A stretch of 64,000 nt of DNA from Pseudomonas viridiflava (GTDB lineage Bacteria; Pseudomonadota; Gammaproteobacteria; Pseudomonadales; Pseudomonadaceae), in assembly GCF_900589395.1 (NCBI RefSeq), contig NZ_UUIS01000084.1, forward strand, positions 1 through 64,000, read 5' to 3'. Positions 39,265-47,731 of the stretch are shown one piece after another. A program made the translations under genes and the position numbers. How positions within the stretch are numbered: position 1 is the stretch's first letter; each line of letters begins with the position of its first letter. The notes below the pieces were generated by a model. That model was not told the origin of the DNA and made no database searches. It saw only the letters and a program-made list of their open reading frames with translations.

Positions 39265-40719
39265 TCAGTGCCGCCAGAAGGCCGGTACGCACAGCACCAG
39301 GATGGTGATGATTTCGAGCCGGCCCAGCAGCATGCCCCCCGACAGGATCCATTTGGCGGCATCCGGCAGGCTGGCGAAGTTGCCGGCCGGCCCGATCACT
39401 TCGCCCAGGCCCGGCCCCACGCCCGACACGGTGCTGGCCGCGCCGGTCAGGGCGGTCATCCAGTCCAGGCCCAGCAGCGACAACAGCAGGGCGATGACGC
39501 AGATGGTGATGGTGAAAAAGAACGAGAAGGTCAGGATAGAGCGCACGATCTCGTCGTCGAGGCGGTGACCGTTGTAGCGCTGCTTGATTACCGCCCGTGG
39601 GTGAATCAGCTGATTGAGGTTGGCCTTGAGCAGGATGTAGGCCACCTGGAAGCGGAAGATCTTCACCCCGCCGGCGGTGGAACCCGAGCAGCCGCCGATG
39701 AAGCCCAGGTAGAAAAACAGCATCAGCGAGAAGTTGCCCCACAGGCTGTAGTCGCCCAGGGCAAAGCCGGTGGTGGTGACCACCGAGGTCACGTTCAGCG
39801 CCACATGGCGCAGTGCATCGAGCCAGGGCAGCTCAGTGGTCAGGCCGTACCACAAGGTCATCACCGCCCATGTCACCAGCAGCAGGCCGAGCATGCCCTG
39901 CACCTGTTCGTCACGGATCAAGGCCTTGCGATTGCCGCGCAAGGTCGCGACGTAGAGGGTGAACGGCAGGCTGCCCAGGATCATGACCACGATTGCCACC
40001 CAGTGCACCGCCGGCTGCGGCCACTTGGCCAGCGACAGGTCCGAGGTCGAGAAACCGCCGGTCGAGATGGCCGACATCGCATGGTTGATGGCGTCGAACA
40101 GGCTCATGCCCGCCCACCAGAACCCCAGGCTGCCCAGTACGGTAAAGCCGACGTAGGCCAGGATGATGTACTTGGCCACCATGTGTGAGCGCGGCATGAC
40201 CTTTTCCGAGCGGTCGGACGATTCGGTCTGGAACAGGCGCATGCCGCCGATGCGCAGCAACGGCAGGATTGCCACCGCCATGCCGATGAAGCCGATGCCG
40301 CCCAGCCAGTGCAGCATCGAGCGCCAGATCAGGATGCCCGGCGACATGCTGTCCAGGTGGTTGAGCACGGTGGAACCGGTGGCGGTGATGCCCGACATGC
40401 TTTCGAAGAACGAGTCGGTGTAGCTGATGTGCTGGGTCAGCAGGAAGGGCAGCGCGGCAAAGATGCACACCACGATCCAGCTGCTCACGGTCAGCATGTA
40501 CATGTCGCGCGGGCGCAGGTGCACGTGCTCCGGGCGCCCCGGCAACACCAGTGCAAGCCCTGCGATAAACGTGATGGCGCTGGCCCAGAGGAACGAGCGC
40601 AGGTCTTCGAAGCGGTCGTAGATCACCAGGGTCGCCATGGGCACGATCATCGAGATCGCCAGGGTGATCAGGAAGATGCCGATGATGAAACCGATGATGC
40701 GTAGGGTCGGCAACGCCAT
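39265..40719 (-). CDS. trkH: TrkH family potassium uptake channel subunit
   Basis: A 484-residue inner-membrane protein with the four-fold M1-P-M2 repeat of TrkH/KtrB. Selectivity-filter-like loops include SGITATGSTVL, SAISTGGFST, TSVVTTTGFALGDY and GCSGSTAGGVKIFR. It would carry K+ when bound to TrkA, which is not in this window. Start 40719 (MALPTLRIIGF) begins the first helix; the longer frame is unsupported. TrkH/TrkG-type proteins often exist in two copies in Pseudomonas. The Mpo1-like gene follows 58 bases downstream on the same strand. Confidence 0.92.
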   Translation of the reverse strand: MALPTLRIIGFIIGIFLITLAISMIVPMATLVIYDRFEDLRSFLWASAITFIAGLALVLPGRPEHVHLRPRDMYMLTVSSWIVVCIFAALPFLLTQHISYTDSFFESMSGITATGSTVLNHLDSMSPGILIWRSMLHWLGGIGFIGMAVAILPLLRIGGMRLFQTESSDRSEKVMPRSHMVAKYIILAYVGFTVLGSLGFWWAGMSLFDAINHAMSAISTGGFSTSDLSLAKWPQPAVHWVAIVVMILGSLPFTLYVATLRGNRKALIRDEQVQGMLGLLLVTWAVMTLWYGLTTELPWLDALRHVALNVTSVVTTTGFALGDYSLWGNFSLMLFFYLGFIGGCSGSTAGGVKIFRFQVAYILLKANLNQLIHPRAVIKQRYNGHRLDDEIVRSILTFSFFFTITICVIALLLSLLGLDWMTALTGAASTVSGVGPGLGEVIGPAGNFASLPDAAKWILSGGMLLGRLEIITILVLCVPAFWRH

Positions 40720-40875
40720 GAAACTGCTCGGGCTGGGGAAGAGAGGGCGCCATTCTACCTGCGCGCCGTGGCATGTAAACCTGTAGCTCAAGCGTAGCGC
40801 CTGACGCAGGTTGCGCTCGTTATTGCAGGCAAGCCTGGCCTAGAATGCCCGACGACTTTTCAAGGAGACGCGCCC

Positions 40876-41430
40876 ATGCAGGCCCTCGACGTTTTACTCA
40901 ACCGTGTTTCAGTCCCGCGCCTGGTCGAACCGGCCCCGGATGCGGCCCAGCGCGAGGTGCTGTTCGGCGCCGCCTTGCGCGCGCCAGACCACGGGTTTCT
41001 CAAGCCTTATCGCTTCCTGACCGTCGAAGGCGAGTCGCGTGAGCGGCTGGGCGAGTTGCTGGCCCAGGCGCTGCTGGAACAGGACAGCGCCCCGGACGCG
41101 GCGAAACTGGACAAGGCCCGCCAGGGCCCGTTGCGCGCACCGTTGGTCGTGGTGGTGATTGCCCGCTTGCAGGACCACCCGAAGGTGCCGCGCTCGGAAC
41201 AGCGCCTGACCGCTGCCTGCGCAGCCCACGGTGTCTTGCTGGCCACCTACGCGCTGGGGCTGGGCGGGGTGTGGCGCACCGGTGAATTGTCTTACGCTGC
41301 CAGCGTGGCCCAGGGGCTGGGGCTGGTGGAAGGTGAAGAAGTGCTGGGCTTCCTGTACTTGGGCACCCCGCTGAACCCGCCACGGATCGCGGCCCGTGAA
41401 GACATCGGCGGGTTTGTCAGCGCCTGGTAA
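40876..41430 (+). CDS. Nitroreductase family protein (YdjA-like)
   Basis: A 184-residue FMN-dependent oxidoreductase of the small nitroreductase branch. It has AALRAPDHGFLKPYRFLTVEG near 35-55, ending QAEL-like helices, GVLLATYALGLGGVWRTG near 125 and the C-terminal EEVLGFLYLGTP strand. Members reduce nitro groups or act as dihydropteridine/flavin reductases; the substrate is unknown. AAGGAG lies ten bases before the ATG. It is divergent from trkH. A REP pair with its AT-rich motif follows. Confidence 0.9.
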   Translation: MQALDVLLNRVSVPRLVEPAPDAAQREVLFGAALRAPDHGFLKPYRFLTVEGESRERLGELLAQALLEQDSAPDAAKLDKARQGPLRAPLVVVVIARLQDHPKVPRSEQRLTAACAAHGVLLATYALGLGGVWRTGELSYAASVAQGLGLVEGEEVLGFLYLGTPLNPPRIAAREDIGGFVSAW

Positions 41431-41447
41431 GGCTGCACGCTCTTATA

Positions 41448-41471
41448 AGAAATAACTTATTGATTTAATTG
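41448..41471. repeat. AT-rich 24-bp motif flanking a REP
   Basis: Contains AATAACTTATTGATTTAATTG. Matches 10445-10468 and 14449-14472, and ends 19 bases before the GTAG head at 41491. Confidence 0.75.
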
Positions 41472-41490
41472 AATATTAAATTCAATTCTC

Positions 41491-41649
41491 GTAGGGGCGC
41501 GCTTGCCGGAATGCCGGACCACCGCGAAGCGCTCGCAAAATCTCGGAAGCGCCACAAATTTACGACTGTAAATCTGCGAAACGCTGAAATTTTACGACTG
41601 CTACGCACTCGGCCGCGGTGGTCCGGCATTCCGGCAAGCGCGCTCCTAC
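41491..41649. repeat. Long REP pair (BIME) with internal duplication
   Basis: GTAGGGGCGCGCTTGCCGGAA and its inverted partner ending GCGCTCCTAC. Both arms carry TCCGGCATTCCGG. The spacer holds two TTTACGACTG units (near 41560 and 41592), one more than the usual pairs. Confidence 0.9.
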
Positions 41650-41679
41650 CTGGCATTCAGGTCATTGCATGGGGTGGCT

Positions 41680-43017
41680 TCACGCCAGGGTAATGACCGG
41701 CACCCGCGGCAGTTCGATCACAGCCAGGAATCCGCCCTCGGGGTGGTTGCTCAGGGTCAGGCTGCCGCCGTGGCGTTCGGCGGCGCGGCGGGCGATGGCC
41801 AGGCCCAGGCCGTGGCCGGCGCTGCTCTGGCCCGGGGCGCGGTAGAACGGCTCGCCCAGTTGCGCCAGATGCTCGGGCGCCGCCCCCGGGCCGTGGTCGC
41901 GCACGCTGATACGAACGCGTTCTTCGAGCCGGGCGGCCTGCACCTCCACGGGCTGTTCAGGCGGGCTGAAGCGCCGGGCGTTACGCAACAGGTTGTCGAC
42001 GGCGCGTTCGATCATATCCGGCCAGCCTTCCACACTCAGCGCGCTTTCTACTTGCAAGGTGATACCCGGTTCCTGGCCGTCGAGCAGGGCGTCGTTGCGA
42101 ATCCGTTGCAACAGCTCGTTGAGGTCGACCGGTTCCGCCTTGGCCATGTCGGCGTCCAGCCGCGCCAGGGCAAGGATTTCACTGATCAGCGCTTCGAGCC
42201 GGTCGCATTCGCGATCCAGGCGCGGCCACAGTTTTTCGCGCTCTTCGGGCGTGGCACGTCCGGCCAGGGCCAGGGCGATGCGCAGGCGCGCCAGGGGCGA
42301 GCGCAATTCATGCGACACATCGCGCAGCAACTGGCGCTGGCTGCCGATCAGGCTTTGCAGGCGCGCACCCATGCGGTTGAAATCCGTCGCCAGCACGCCG
42401 AATTCATCGCGACGGTTGGCCAGTTGCGCCAGGCTGTGCTGCTGGTAGCTGGCCTGGCCCAGGTCATGCACCGCGCCGCGCAGGCGATTGAGCGGGCGGG
42501 TAATCGACAGGGTCACGAACAGGCTGAACAGGGTCAGCACCACCAGGGCGATACCCAGGGCGCTGAGCGGCCACATCAGGCTCTGGCGATGCCACTCCTC
42601 GACTTCCGGATGAGGGATGCGATAGATCAGCAGGTAGGTTTCACCGCTGCTTTCACTGGTGTATTCAGTGGTCAGGCGGCGCCAGGGCAGGGGCCGTGAG
42701 TCGTCGCCCTGGCGCGCTTCATAGGCCGCCGCGCGCGGCGGGAACGTGCCGGGCACCACCGGCTCGCCGCTGCTGTTGAGCACCTGCACATCGATGCGGT
42801 GCTTGCGCTTGAGGTTCTGCAGGAAATCCTGCGCGGCGTCCGGCCCTTGCTCTTCGAAACGGCTGGCCCATTTCTGTGGCAGCTCGTTGAGCACCGGATG
42901 GCGGCTGAGGATCCAGGCATCCTGGTTGAGCATGTGCCCCAGCAGGACCGACAGGCCCGCGACCAGGGCGATGGCCAGCCAGAAGCTGGCCAGGATTCGC
43001 CAGAACAATGAACGCAC
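41680..43017 (-). CDS. Two-component sensor histidine kinase (CpxA/RstB-like)
   Basis: A 445-residue kinase. A first membrane helix at about 5-28 and a second near 150-175 enclose a periplasmic sensor domain. HAMP follows, then the dimerisation box HELRSPLARLRIALALA with the phospho-acceptor His, the N box near ERAVDNLLRNARRFSPP and the G1 box RDHGPGAAPEHLAQLGEPF. The GTG at 43017 with GAGG seven bases upstream is chosen; the frame to 43134 runs into the terminator. It pairs with the OmpR-type regulator at 43722-44399. Between them lie the Spy-like gene and a terminator, so kinase expression may depend on read-through. Confidence 0.9.
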   Translation of the reverse strand: MRSLFWRILASFWLAIALVAGLSVLLGHMLNQDAWILSRHPVLNELPQKWASRFEEQGPDAAQDFLQNLKRKHRIDVQVLNSSGEPVVPGTFPPRAAAYEARQGDDSRPLPWRRLTTEYTSESSGETYLLIYRIPHPEVEEWHRQSLMWPLSALGIALVVLTLFSLFVTLSITRPLNRLRGAVHDLGQASYQQHSLAQLANRRDEFGVLATDFNRMGARLQSLIGSQRQLLRDVSHELRSPLARLRIALALAGRATPEEREKLWPRLDRECDRLEALISEILALARLDADMAKAEPVDLNELLQRIRNDALLDGQEPGITLQVESALSVEGWPDMIERAVDNLLRNARRFSPPEQPVEVQAARLEERVRISVRDHGPGAAPEHLAQLGEPFYRAPGQSSAGHGLGLAIARRAAERHGGSLTLSNHPEGGFLAVIELPRVPVITLA

Positions 43018-43038
43018 GTTTGAACCTCGCAGCAACGG

Positions 43039-43066
43039 AAAAAACCCGACATGCAGGCATGTCGGG
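43039..43066 (-). terminator. Rho-independent terminator between the Spy-like gene and the kinase gene
   Basis: On the minus strand CCCGACATGC pairs with GCATGTCGGG across a two-base centre (43045-43066) and is followed by six T residues. It lies 17 bases after the Spy-like stop and 22 bases before the kinase GTG. Confidence 0.88.
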
Positions 43067-43082
43067 TCGGGGAGTGTAGCGA

Positions 43083-43532
43083 TTACTGGGCCTTTTTGGC
43101 CTTTTCCGCTTTCCAGGCCTGGAATTCGGCCCACTCGGCGCGGCGTTCGTCGCGCTTTTTCTTGTCGGCGTCGAATTCCTTTTGCTGCTCAGGCTTGAGC
43201 AGGGCGCGCACGGCGCTGTCGGTCTTGTCGCGGCTGGCCTGCATTTCGTCCTGCATGGCCTTCTGGTCGGCGGCCGGCAACTTGGCCAGGAAGCGCTTGT
43301 TGATCTCCTTGCGCTCATGGGCTTGCTCGCCCATCAGCTTGCCGATCTGCTGGCGCTGTTCACGGCTCAGGTCCAGGTCGGCGAGCGGGCCGCCGCGGTG
43401 CTTGCCAGGACCTTGATCCTGGTGGTAGCGCGGGCCGTCGTGCTCAGGACCGTCGGCCGGTGCAGGTGGCGCGGCCATGGCCAGGGCTGGCAGGGTCGCG
43501 GCGAACATCAAAGCGGTCAGGGTCTTGCGCAT
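43083..43532 (-). CDS. Periplasmic Spy/CpxP-like LTXXQ-type protein
   Basis: A 149-residue protein with a signal peptide (MRKTLTALMFAATLPALAMA). A Pro/His/Gly-rich linker with HRGGP comes next. Then come long charged helices with DLSREQRQQIGKLMGEQ and LLKPEQQKEFDADKKKRDER, the LTxxQ-like repeats of Spy and CpxP. Such proteins are periplasmic chaperones or sensor-inhibitors. Its place between a response regulator and a sensor kinase fits a CpxP-like feedback role on the kinase (inference). AAGGAG lies eight bases before ATG 43532. Confidence 0.88.
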   Translation of the reverse strand: MRKTLTALMFAATLPALAMAAPPAPADGPEHDGPRYHQDQGPGKHRGGPLADLDLSREQRQQIGKLMGEQAHERKEINKRFLAKLPAADQKAMQDEMQASRDKTDSAVRALLKPEQQKEFDADKKKRDERRAEWAEFQAWKAEKAKKAQ

Positions 43533-43647
43533 GGTGAATCTCCTTGTTTCCGGTGCGGCTTGTTTGCCGTTGGTGCCCAGTTTAGGGAGATCAAGGTCAA
43601 GCGCGGTCAAGGCTGCGTAAAGCTTCTGTAAAGCCCGTACAACGCAT

Positions 43648-43669
43648 GTAGGACCGGCTTCAGCCGGGA
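43648..43669. repeat. Single REP element
   Basis: GTAGGACCGGCTTCAGCCGGGA: GTAG head followed by a CCGGCTtcAGCCGG hairpin. No inverted partner is evident; CGCTCGCGGATAAATCCGC follows at about 43701-43719. Confidence 0.7.
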
Positions 43670-43721
43670 ATGCAATCGCTGCAATGCTTGCTGTTTGCGC
43701 CGCTCGCGGATAAATCCGCTT

Positions 43722-44399
43722 TTACAGGCTGTAGTAGTAACCGCGGCTGCGCAGCGCGACGATGCGCGGGCGGCCGTCAGGGTGTGGGCCGATCTTCTTG
43801 CGCAGGTTGCTGACGTGCATGTCCAGGCTGCGGTCGTAGAGGGTCAGCTTGCGGCCCAGGGCCAGTTGCGCCAGTTCCTGTTTGTCCAGCGGCTCACCAG
43901 GCTGGCGCAGCAAGGCTTCGAGCAGGCGGCTTTCCGAGACGGTCAGGGTCATTTCCTGCTCGTCGATGATCACCACGCCCCGCGCGGCACTGAAGCTCAG
44001 GTCGCCCAGTTCCAGCTGGCTGGTGGCGGTGGCCGGGTGGCTGCGGCGCAGCACGGCGCGCAGGCGGGCGGTCAGTTCGCGCGGGTCGCACGGCTTGGCC
44101 AGGTAATCGTCGGCGCCCAGCTCCAGGCCCAGGATGCGGTCCAGCGGCTCGCCGCGGGCTGACAGCATCAGCACCGGCAGGTCGGGGTGTTCGTTGCGCA
44201 GTTGCTTGAGCAACTCCAGGCCACTGCCGTCGGGCAGCATCACGTCCAGCACCACGGCATCGGGCGCCGCCTCGGCCAGTGCCTTGCGGGCACTCTGGCC
44301 GTCGTGGCAGGCGCGGATCTGAAAACCTTCCTGAGACAGCCAACTGCCCAGCAGCTCGCACAGCTCCTGGTCATCATCAATCAATAACAGCTCGCTCAT
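43722..44399 (-). CDS. OmpR-family response regulator
   Basis: A 225-residue regulator with a receiver domain (residues 1-115: acidic pocket LLIDDDQ, phospho-acceptor Asp52 in VVLDVMLPDGSG, KPCDPRELTARL near 100) and a C-terminal winged helix (ESRLLEALLRQPGEPLDKQEL, RSLDMHVSNLRKKIGPHP, RSRGYYY, as landmarks). It is RstA/CpxR-like. It is the first gene of a minus-strand set with the Spy-like protein and the sensor kinase. The Spy-like gene is the obvious candidate target. Confidence 0.92.
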   Translation of the reverse strand: MSELLLIDDDQELCELLGSWLSQEGFQIRACHDGQSARKALAEAAPDAVVLDVMLPDGSGLELLKQLRNEHPDLPVLMLSARGEPLDRILGLELGADDYLAKPCDPRELTARLRAVLRRSHPATATSQLELGDLSFSAARGVVIIDEQEMTLTVSESRLLEALLRQPGEPLDKQELAQLALGRKLTLYDRSLDMHVSNLRKKIGPHPDGRPRIVALRSRGYYYSL

Positions 44400-44446
44400 G
44401 ACTCACTCGATTTGGCCAGGATGGTTACAGGCGGGCAGCCGTACTG

Positions 44447-44746
44447 TCAGGGCAGGACCTGACGAAACGGCTTGACCACTACCTGGGCATAGACACCGGC
44501 GGCCACGAAAGGGTCGGCCTTGGCCCAGGTTTCGGCGGCCAGCAAGGAATCGAACTCGGCCACGATCAGGCTGCCGCTGAAGCCGGCCGGGCCCGGGTCG
44601 TTGCTGTCGATGGCCGGATGAGGGCCGGCCAGCACCAGGCGACCGGCGTCCTTCAGCGCGGTGAGACGCTCAAGATGGGCAGGGCGCACGCTCAGGCGCT
44701 TTTCCAGGGAGTCGGCGGTGTCGGTGGCAATGATGGCGTAGAGCAT
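44447..44746 (-). CDS. YciI family protein
   Basis: A 99-residue protein of the YciI-like ferredoxin-fold family, with the conserved His24 in RPAHLERL and the AGPHPAID loop followed by GSLIVAEFDSLLAAETWAKADPF. The fold is dimeric; no enzyme activity is firmly established in most bacteria. The gene begins right after the yciB stop on the same strand, as in many gammaproteobacteria. Confidence 0.9.
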   Translation of the reverse strand: MLYAIIATDTADSLEKRLSVRPAHLERLTALKDAGRLVLAGPHPAIDSNDPGPAGFSGSLIVAEFDSLLAAETWAKADPFVAAGVYAQVVVKPFRQVLP

Positions 44747-44747
44747 G

Positions 44748-45344
44748 TCAGTCCTTGGTCTTGGGGGTCGATTGAGGGGTGTCGCTCAGGTAGCGGGCCA
44801 GGTAAAGGCCTTGCAGGACCATGAAGATCAGGGTCATGGCCAGGCTGCCGAACACCTTGAAGTCGACCCAGAACTGCTCATAGGTAAAGGCCACGTACAG
44901 GTTGGCTGCACCGCTGAACAGAAAGAATATGACCCACGAAATGTTCAGGCGTGTCCACACCGCTGCTGGCAGGGTCAGGGCGTGGCCCATGGCGCGCTGT
45001 ACCAATGGCTTGTCACCAATGAAGTGGCTGCCGGCAAAGGCCAGGGCAAACAGCCAGTTGACCGCCGGGGCTTTCCACTTGAGGATGGCTTCACTGTGGA
45101 AGGTCAGGGTCAGGCTGCCGAAGACGATGCAGGCGATCAGGGTCAGCCACTGGCTCTTTTCCAGCTTGCGCTGCTTGATATAAAGGATGCCGTAGACCAC
45201 CACGGAACTGGCGATCAGCACTTTGGTCGCACTGAATATACCCCCCAGCATGAAGCTGTGACCCAGGATATCGACGGCGTGAGGTTCGATCTTGTAGGCG
45301 ATGAAGAACAGAATCAGCGGGATGAAGTCGATGAGTTGTTTCAC
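44748..45344 (-). CDS. yciB: Inner membrane-spanning protein YciB (septation protein A)
   Basis: A 198-residue integral inner-membrane protein with about five helices, starting VKQLIDFIPLILFFIAYK, a typical opening for YciB. Role in cell-envelope synthesis and septation is known for Shigella and E. coli; the biochemical activity is not. The GTG at 45344 is chosen because it begins exactly at the conserved first residues; the upstream extension is out of family. It is co-directional with the YciI gene and divergent from rnm. Confidence 0.9.
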   Translation of the reverse strand: MKQLIDFIPLILFFIAYKIEPHAVDILGHSFMLGGIFSATKVLIASSVVVYGILYIKQRKLEKSQWLTLIACIVFGSLTLTFHSEAILKWKAPAVNWLFALAFAGSHFIGDKPLVQRAMGHALTLPAAVWTRLNISWVIFFLFSGAANLYVAFTYEQFWVDFKVFGSLAMTLIFMVLQGLYLARYLSDTPQSTPKTKD

Positions 45345-45409
45345 AATGGCAGCCAGACGCGGGATGTGGCGGCATAATAACAAACATCAAAGACCGCGAA
45401 AGCCATCCA

Positions 45410-46273
45410 ATGAATGTTGACCTGCATTGCCACAGCACCGCTTCCGACGGGGCCCTCGCGCCTTCGGCGGTGGTGGCCCGAGCCTATGAAAACGGCGTGC
45501 GCGTCCTGGCCCTGACCGACCATGACACCATTGAAGGCCTGTCCGAAGCCCGGACGGCGGCTGACGAATTGGGCATGCAACTGATCAACGGTGTCGAACT
45601 GTCCTGTGTCTGGAGTGGCTCGACCATCCACGTACTGGGCTATGGATTCGCCGTCGATGCCCCGGTGCTGGCCGAGGCCATCGCCAGCCTGCACAAGGGC
45701 CGCTGGCTGCGCGCCGAAGAAATCAGTCGCAAGCTGGCGCTCAAGGGCATGCCTGGCGCACTGGAAGGTGCGCGCGCCGTGCAACAGGCGCTGGGCGACA
45801 GCGGCAACGCGCCGGCCCGGCCGCATTTCGCCGATTTCCTGGTCAATGCCGGCTTCGTCAAGGACCGCGGCGAGGCGTTTCGCAAGTGGCTGGGCGCCGG
45901 CAAGCTGGGTGACGTCAAGCAACATTGGCCTACGCTTGAGGAGACCGTAGGCACCTTGCGCGACTCCGGCGCCTGGATCAGCCTGGCACACCCCATGCAT
46001 TATGATTTCACCCGCAGCAAACGGCGCCGGTTGGTCACCGACTTCATCAAGGCTGGCGGCCATGCCATCGAAGCGGTCAATGGCATGCAGTCGGCCGATC
46101 AGGTCGGCAGCCTCTCGATACTGGCCCGTGAGTTTGGCCTGCTGGTCAGCGCCGGCAGTGATTTCCATGGCCCCGGCCACTGGTCGGAGATCGGCATTTA
46201 TCGGCCGCTGCCCGAGGATTTGCCGCCGTTGTGGAGCAAATTCAGACATGAACCCGCTATTACCGCCGTTTGA
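45410..46273 (+). CDS. rnm: PHP-domain RNase AM / 3',5'-nucleotide bisphosphate phosphatase (YciV)
   Basis: A 287-residue PHP-family metalloenzyme. Metal ligands are visible at the start (VDLHCHSTASDG) and in ALTDHDTIEG, INGVELSC, ISLAHPMHY and AGSDFHGPGHW. In E. coli this enzyme matures the 5' ends of rRNAs and removes phosphates from 3',5'-bisphosphates such as pAp. It is the first gene of a run with yciO, scpA, scpB, DUF1289 and rluB, an order widely kept in Pseudomonas. The divergent yciB start is 66 bases away. Confidence 0.92.
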   Translation: MNVDLHCHSTASDGALAPSAVVARAYENGVRVLALTDHDTIEGLSEARTAADELGMQLINGVELSCVWSGSTIHVLGYGFAVDAPVLAEAIASLHKGRWLRAEEISRKLALKGMPGALEGARAVQQALGDSGNAPARPHFADFLVNAGFVKDRGEAFRKWLGAGKLGDVKQHWPTLEETVGTLRDSGAWISLAHPMHYDFTRSKRRRLVTDFIKAGGHAIEAVNGMQSADQVGSLSILAREFGLLVSAGSDFHGPGHWSEIGIYRPLPEDLPPLWSKFRHEPAITAV

Positions 46274-46286
46274 ACAGGATATAACC

Positions 46287-46916
46287 GTGAGTCAATTTTT
46301 CCAGGTGCACCCGGAGAACCCGCAACCACGTCTGATCAAGCAGGCTGTGGAGATCATCAAGGCCGGCGGGCTGGTGGTGTACCCGACCGATTCGTCGTAC
46401 GCGCTGGGCTGCCAGATCGGCGACAAGGGCGCCATCGAGCGTATTCGTCGCCTGCGCAAGCTCGACGACAAGCACAACTTCACCCTGATGTGCTGCGACC
46501 TGTCGCAACTGGGGCTGTTTGCCAAGGTCGACACCGGTGCCTTTCGTGCGCTCAAGGCGCACACCCCCGGGCCCTACACGTTCATTCTCAACGCTACGCG
46601 CGAAGTGCCGCGCCTGCTGCTGCATGCCAAGCGCCGCACCATCGGCCTGCGCGTGCCGGGTCACCCGATTGCCCAGGCCTTGCTGGCGCAACTGGGCGAG
46701 CCGCTGATGAGCGTGAGCCTGATCATGCCGGGCGATACCTTGCCACTGAGCGACCCTGAGGAGATGCGTGACATTCTCGAGCACCACGTCGACCTGATCA
46801 TCGACGGCGGCATCGGCGGCGTCGATGCCTCCACAGTCATCAGCCTCGCCGAAGGCGACCCGCAGATCATTCGCGTGGGCTGTGGCGACCCGACCCCGTT
46901 TGGTGAGCCGGCCTGA
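46287..46916 (+). CDS. yciO: L-threonylcarbamoyladenylate synthase-family protein YciO
   Basis: A 209-residue YrdC/Sua5-like protein, with KAGGLVVYPTDSSYALGCQI and RRLRKLDDKHNFTLMCCDLSQLG near the start and TPGPYTFILNAT in the middle (partial landmarks). It belongs to the YciO branch, which resembles the tRNA t6A enzyme TsaC but whose own role is less certain. The GTG at 46287 with AGGAT seven bases upstream is chosen; ATG 46248 inside the rnm 3' end is an alternative. Its stop overlaps the scpA ATG by one base (TGATG). Confidence 0.9.
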   Translation: MSQFFQVHPENPQPRLIKQAVEIIKAGGLVVYPTDSSYALGCQIGDKGAIERIRRLRKLDDKHNFTLMCCDLSQLGLFAKVDTGAFRALKAHTPGPYTFILNATREVPRLLLHAKRRTIGLRVPGHPIAQALLAQLGEPLMSVSLIMPGDTLPLSDPEEMRDILEHHVDLIIDGGIGGVDASTVISLAEGDPQIIRVGCGDPTPFGEPA

Positions 46917-47719
46917 TGACCGCCGCTGAAAGCCCGGACGCCACCGGGCAGCAACCGGCGCGGGTCTACGGCCAGCCGTTCGGCCAGTTGCCGCAGGATC
47001 TGTACATCCCGCCCGATGCCCTGGAGGTGTTTCTCGAAGCCTTCGAGGGGCCGCTGGATTTGCTGCTGTACCTGATCCGCAAGCAGAACATCGACATCCT
47101 CGACATCCCGGTGGCGGAAATCACCCGCCAGTACATGGGCTATGTCGAGTTGATGAAAAACGTGCGCCTGGAGCTGGCGGCCGAGTACCTGGTGATGGCG
47201 GCCATGCTGGCCGAGATCAAGTCGCGCATGCTGCTGCCGCGTTCGCAGGAGATCGAGGCCGAAGAAGACGACCCGCGCGCCGAGCTGATTCGTCGCCTGC
47301 AGGAGTATGAGCGCTTCAAGAGTGCCGCCGAGGGCATCGACCGCTTGCACCGGGTGGGCCGCGACACCTATGTGCCGCGTCTTGACGCGCCCGAGGCCAA
47401 GGCCCGCAAGCTGCTGCCGGACGTCAGCATCGAAGAGTTGCTGATGTCGATGGCCGAGGTGCTGCGTCGCGCCGACATGTTCGAAAGCCATCAGGTCAGC
47501 CGCGAAACCCTTTCGACCCGCGAGCGCATGAGCGATGTGCTCGAACGCTTGAAAGGCGGCGGCTTCGTGCCGTTCATCGAATTGTACGGTGCCGATGAAG
47601 GCCGCCTGGGCGTGGTCGTGACCTTCATGGCCATCCTGGAGCTGGTCAAGGAGTCGCTGGTCGAGCTGGTGCAGAACGAACCCTTTACCGCCATCCATGT
47701 GCGTGCCCGAGCCCAATAG
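46916..47719 (+). CDS. scpA: Segregation and condensation protein A
   Basis: A 267-residue kleisin of the SMC-ScpAB condensin. The family core is clear: FEGPLDLLLYLIRKQNIDILDIPVAEITRQY at about 40-70 and EYLVMAAMLAEIKSRMLLP near 85-105 (partial landmarks), with the C-terminal winged helix. It works with ScpB, encoded next, to condense and segregate the chromosome. The start overlaps the yciO stop, so translation is coupled. Confidence 0.95.
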   Translation: MTAAESPDATGQQPARVYGQPFGQLPQDLYIPPDALEVFLEAFEGPLDLLLYLIRKQNIDILDIPVAEITRQYMGYVELMKNVRLELAAEYLVMAAMLAEIKSRMLLPRSQEIEAEEDDPRAELIRRLQEYERFKSAAEGIDRLHRVGRDTYVPRLDAPEAKARKLLPDVSIEELLMSMAEVLRRADMFESHQVSRETLSTRERMSDVLERLKGGGFVPFIELYGADEGRLGVVVTFMAILELVKESLVELVQNEPFTAIHVRARAQ

Positions 47720-47731
47720 AGCAAGAACCCC

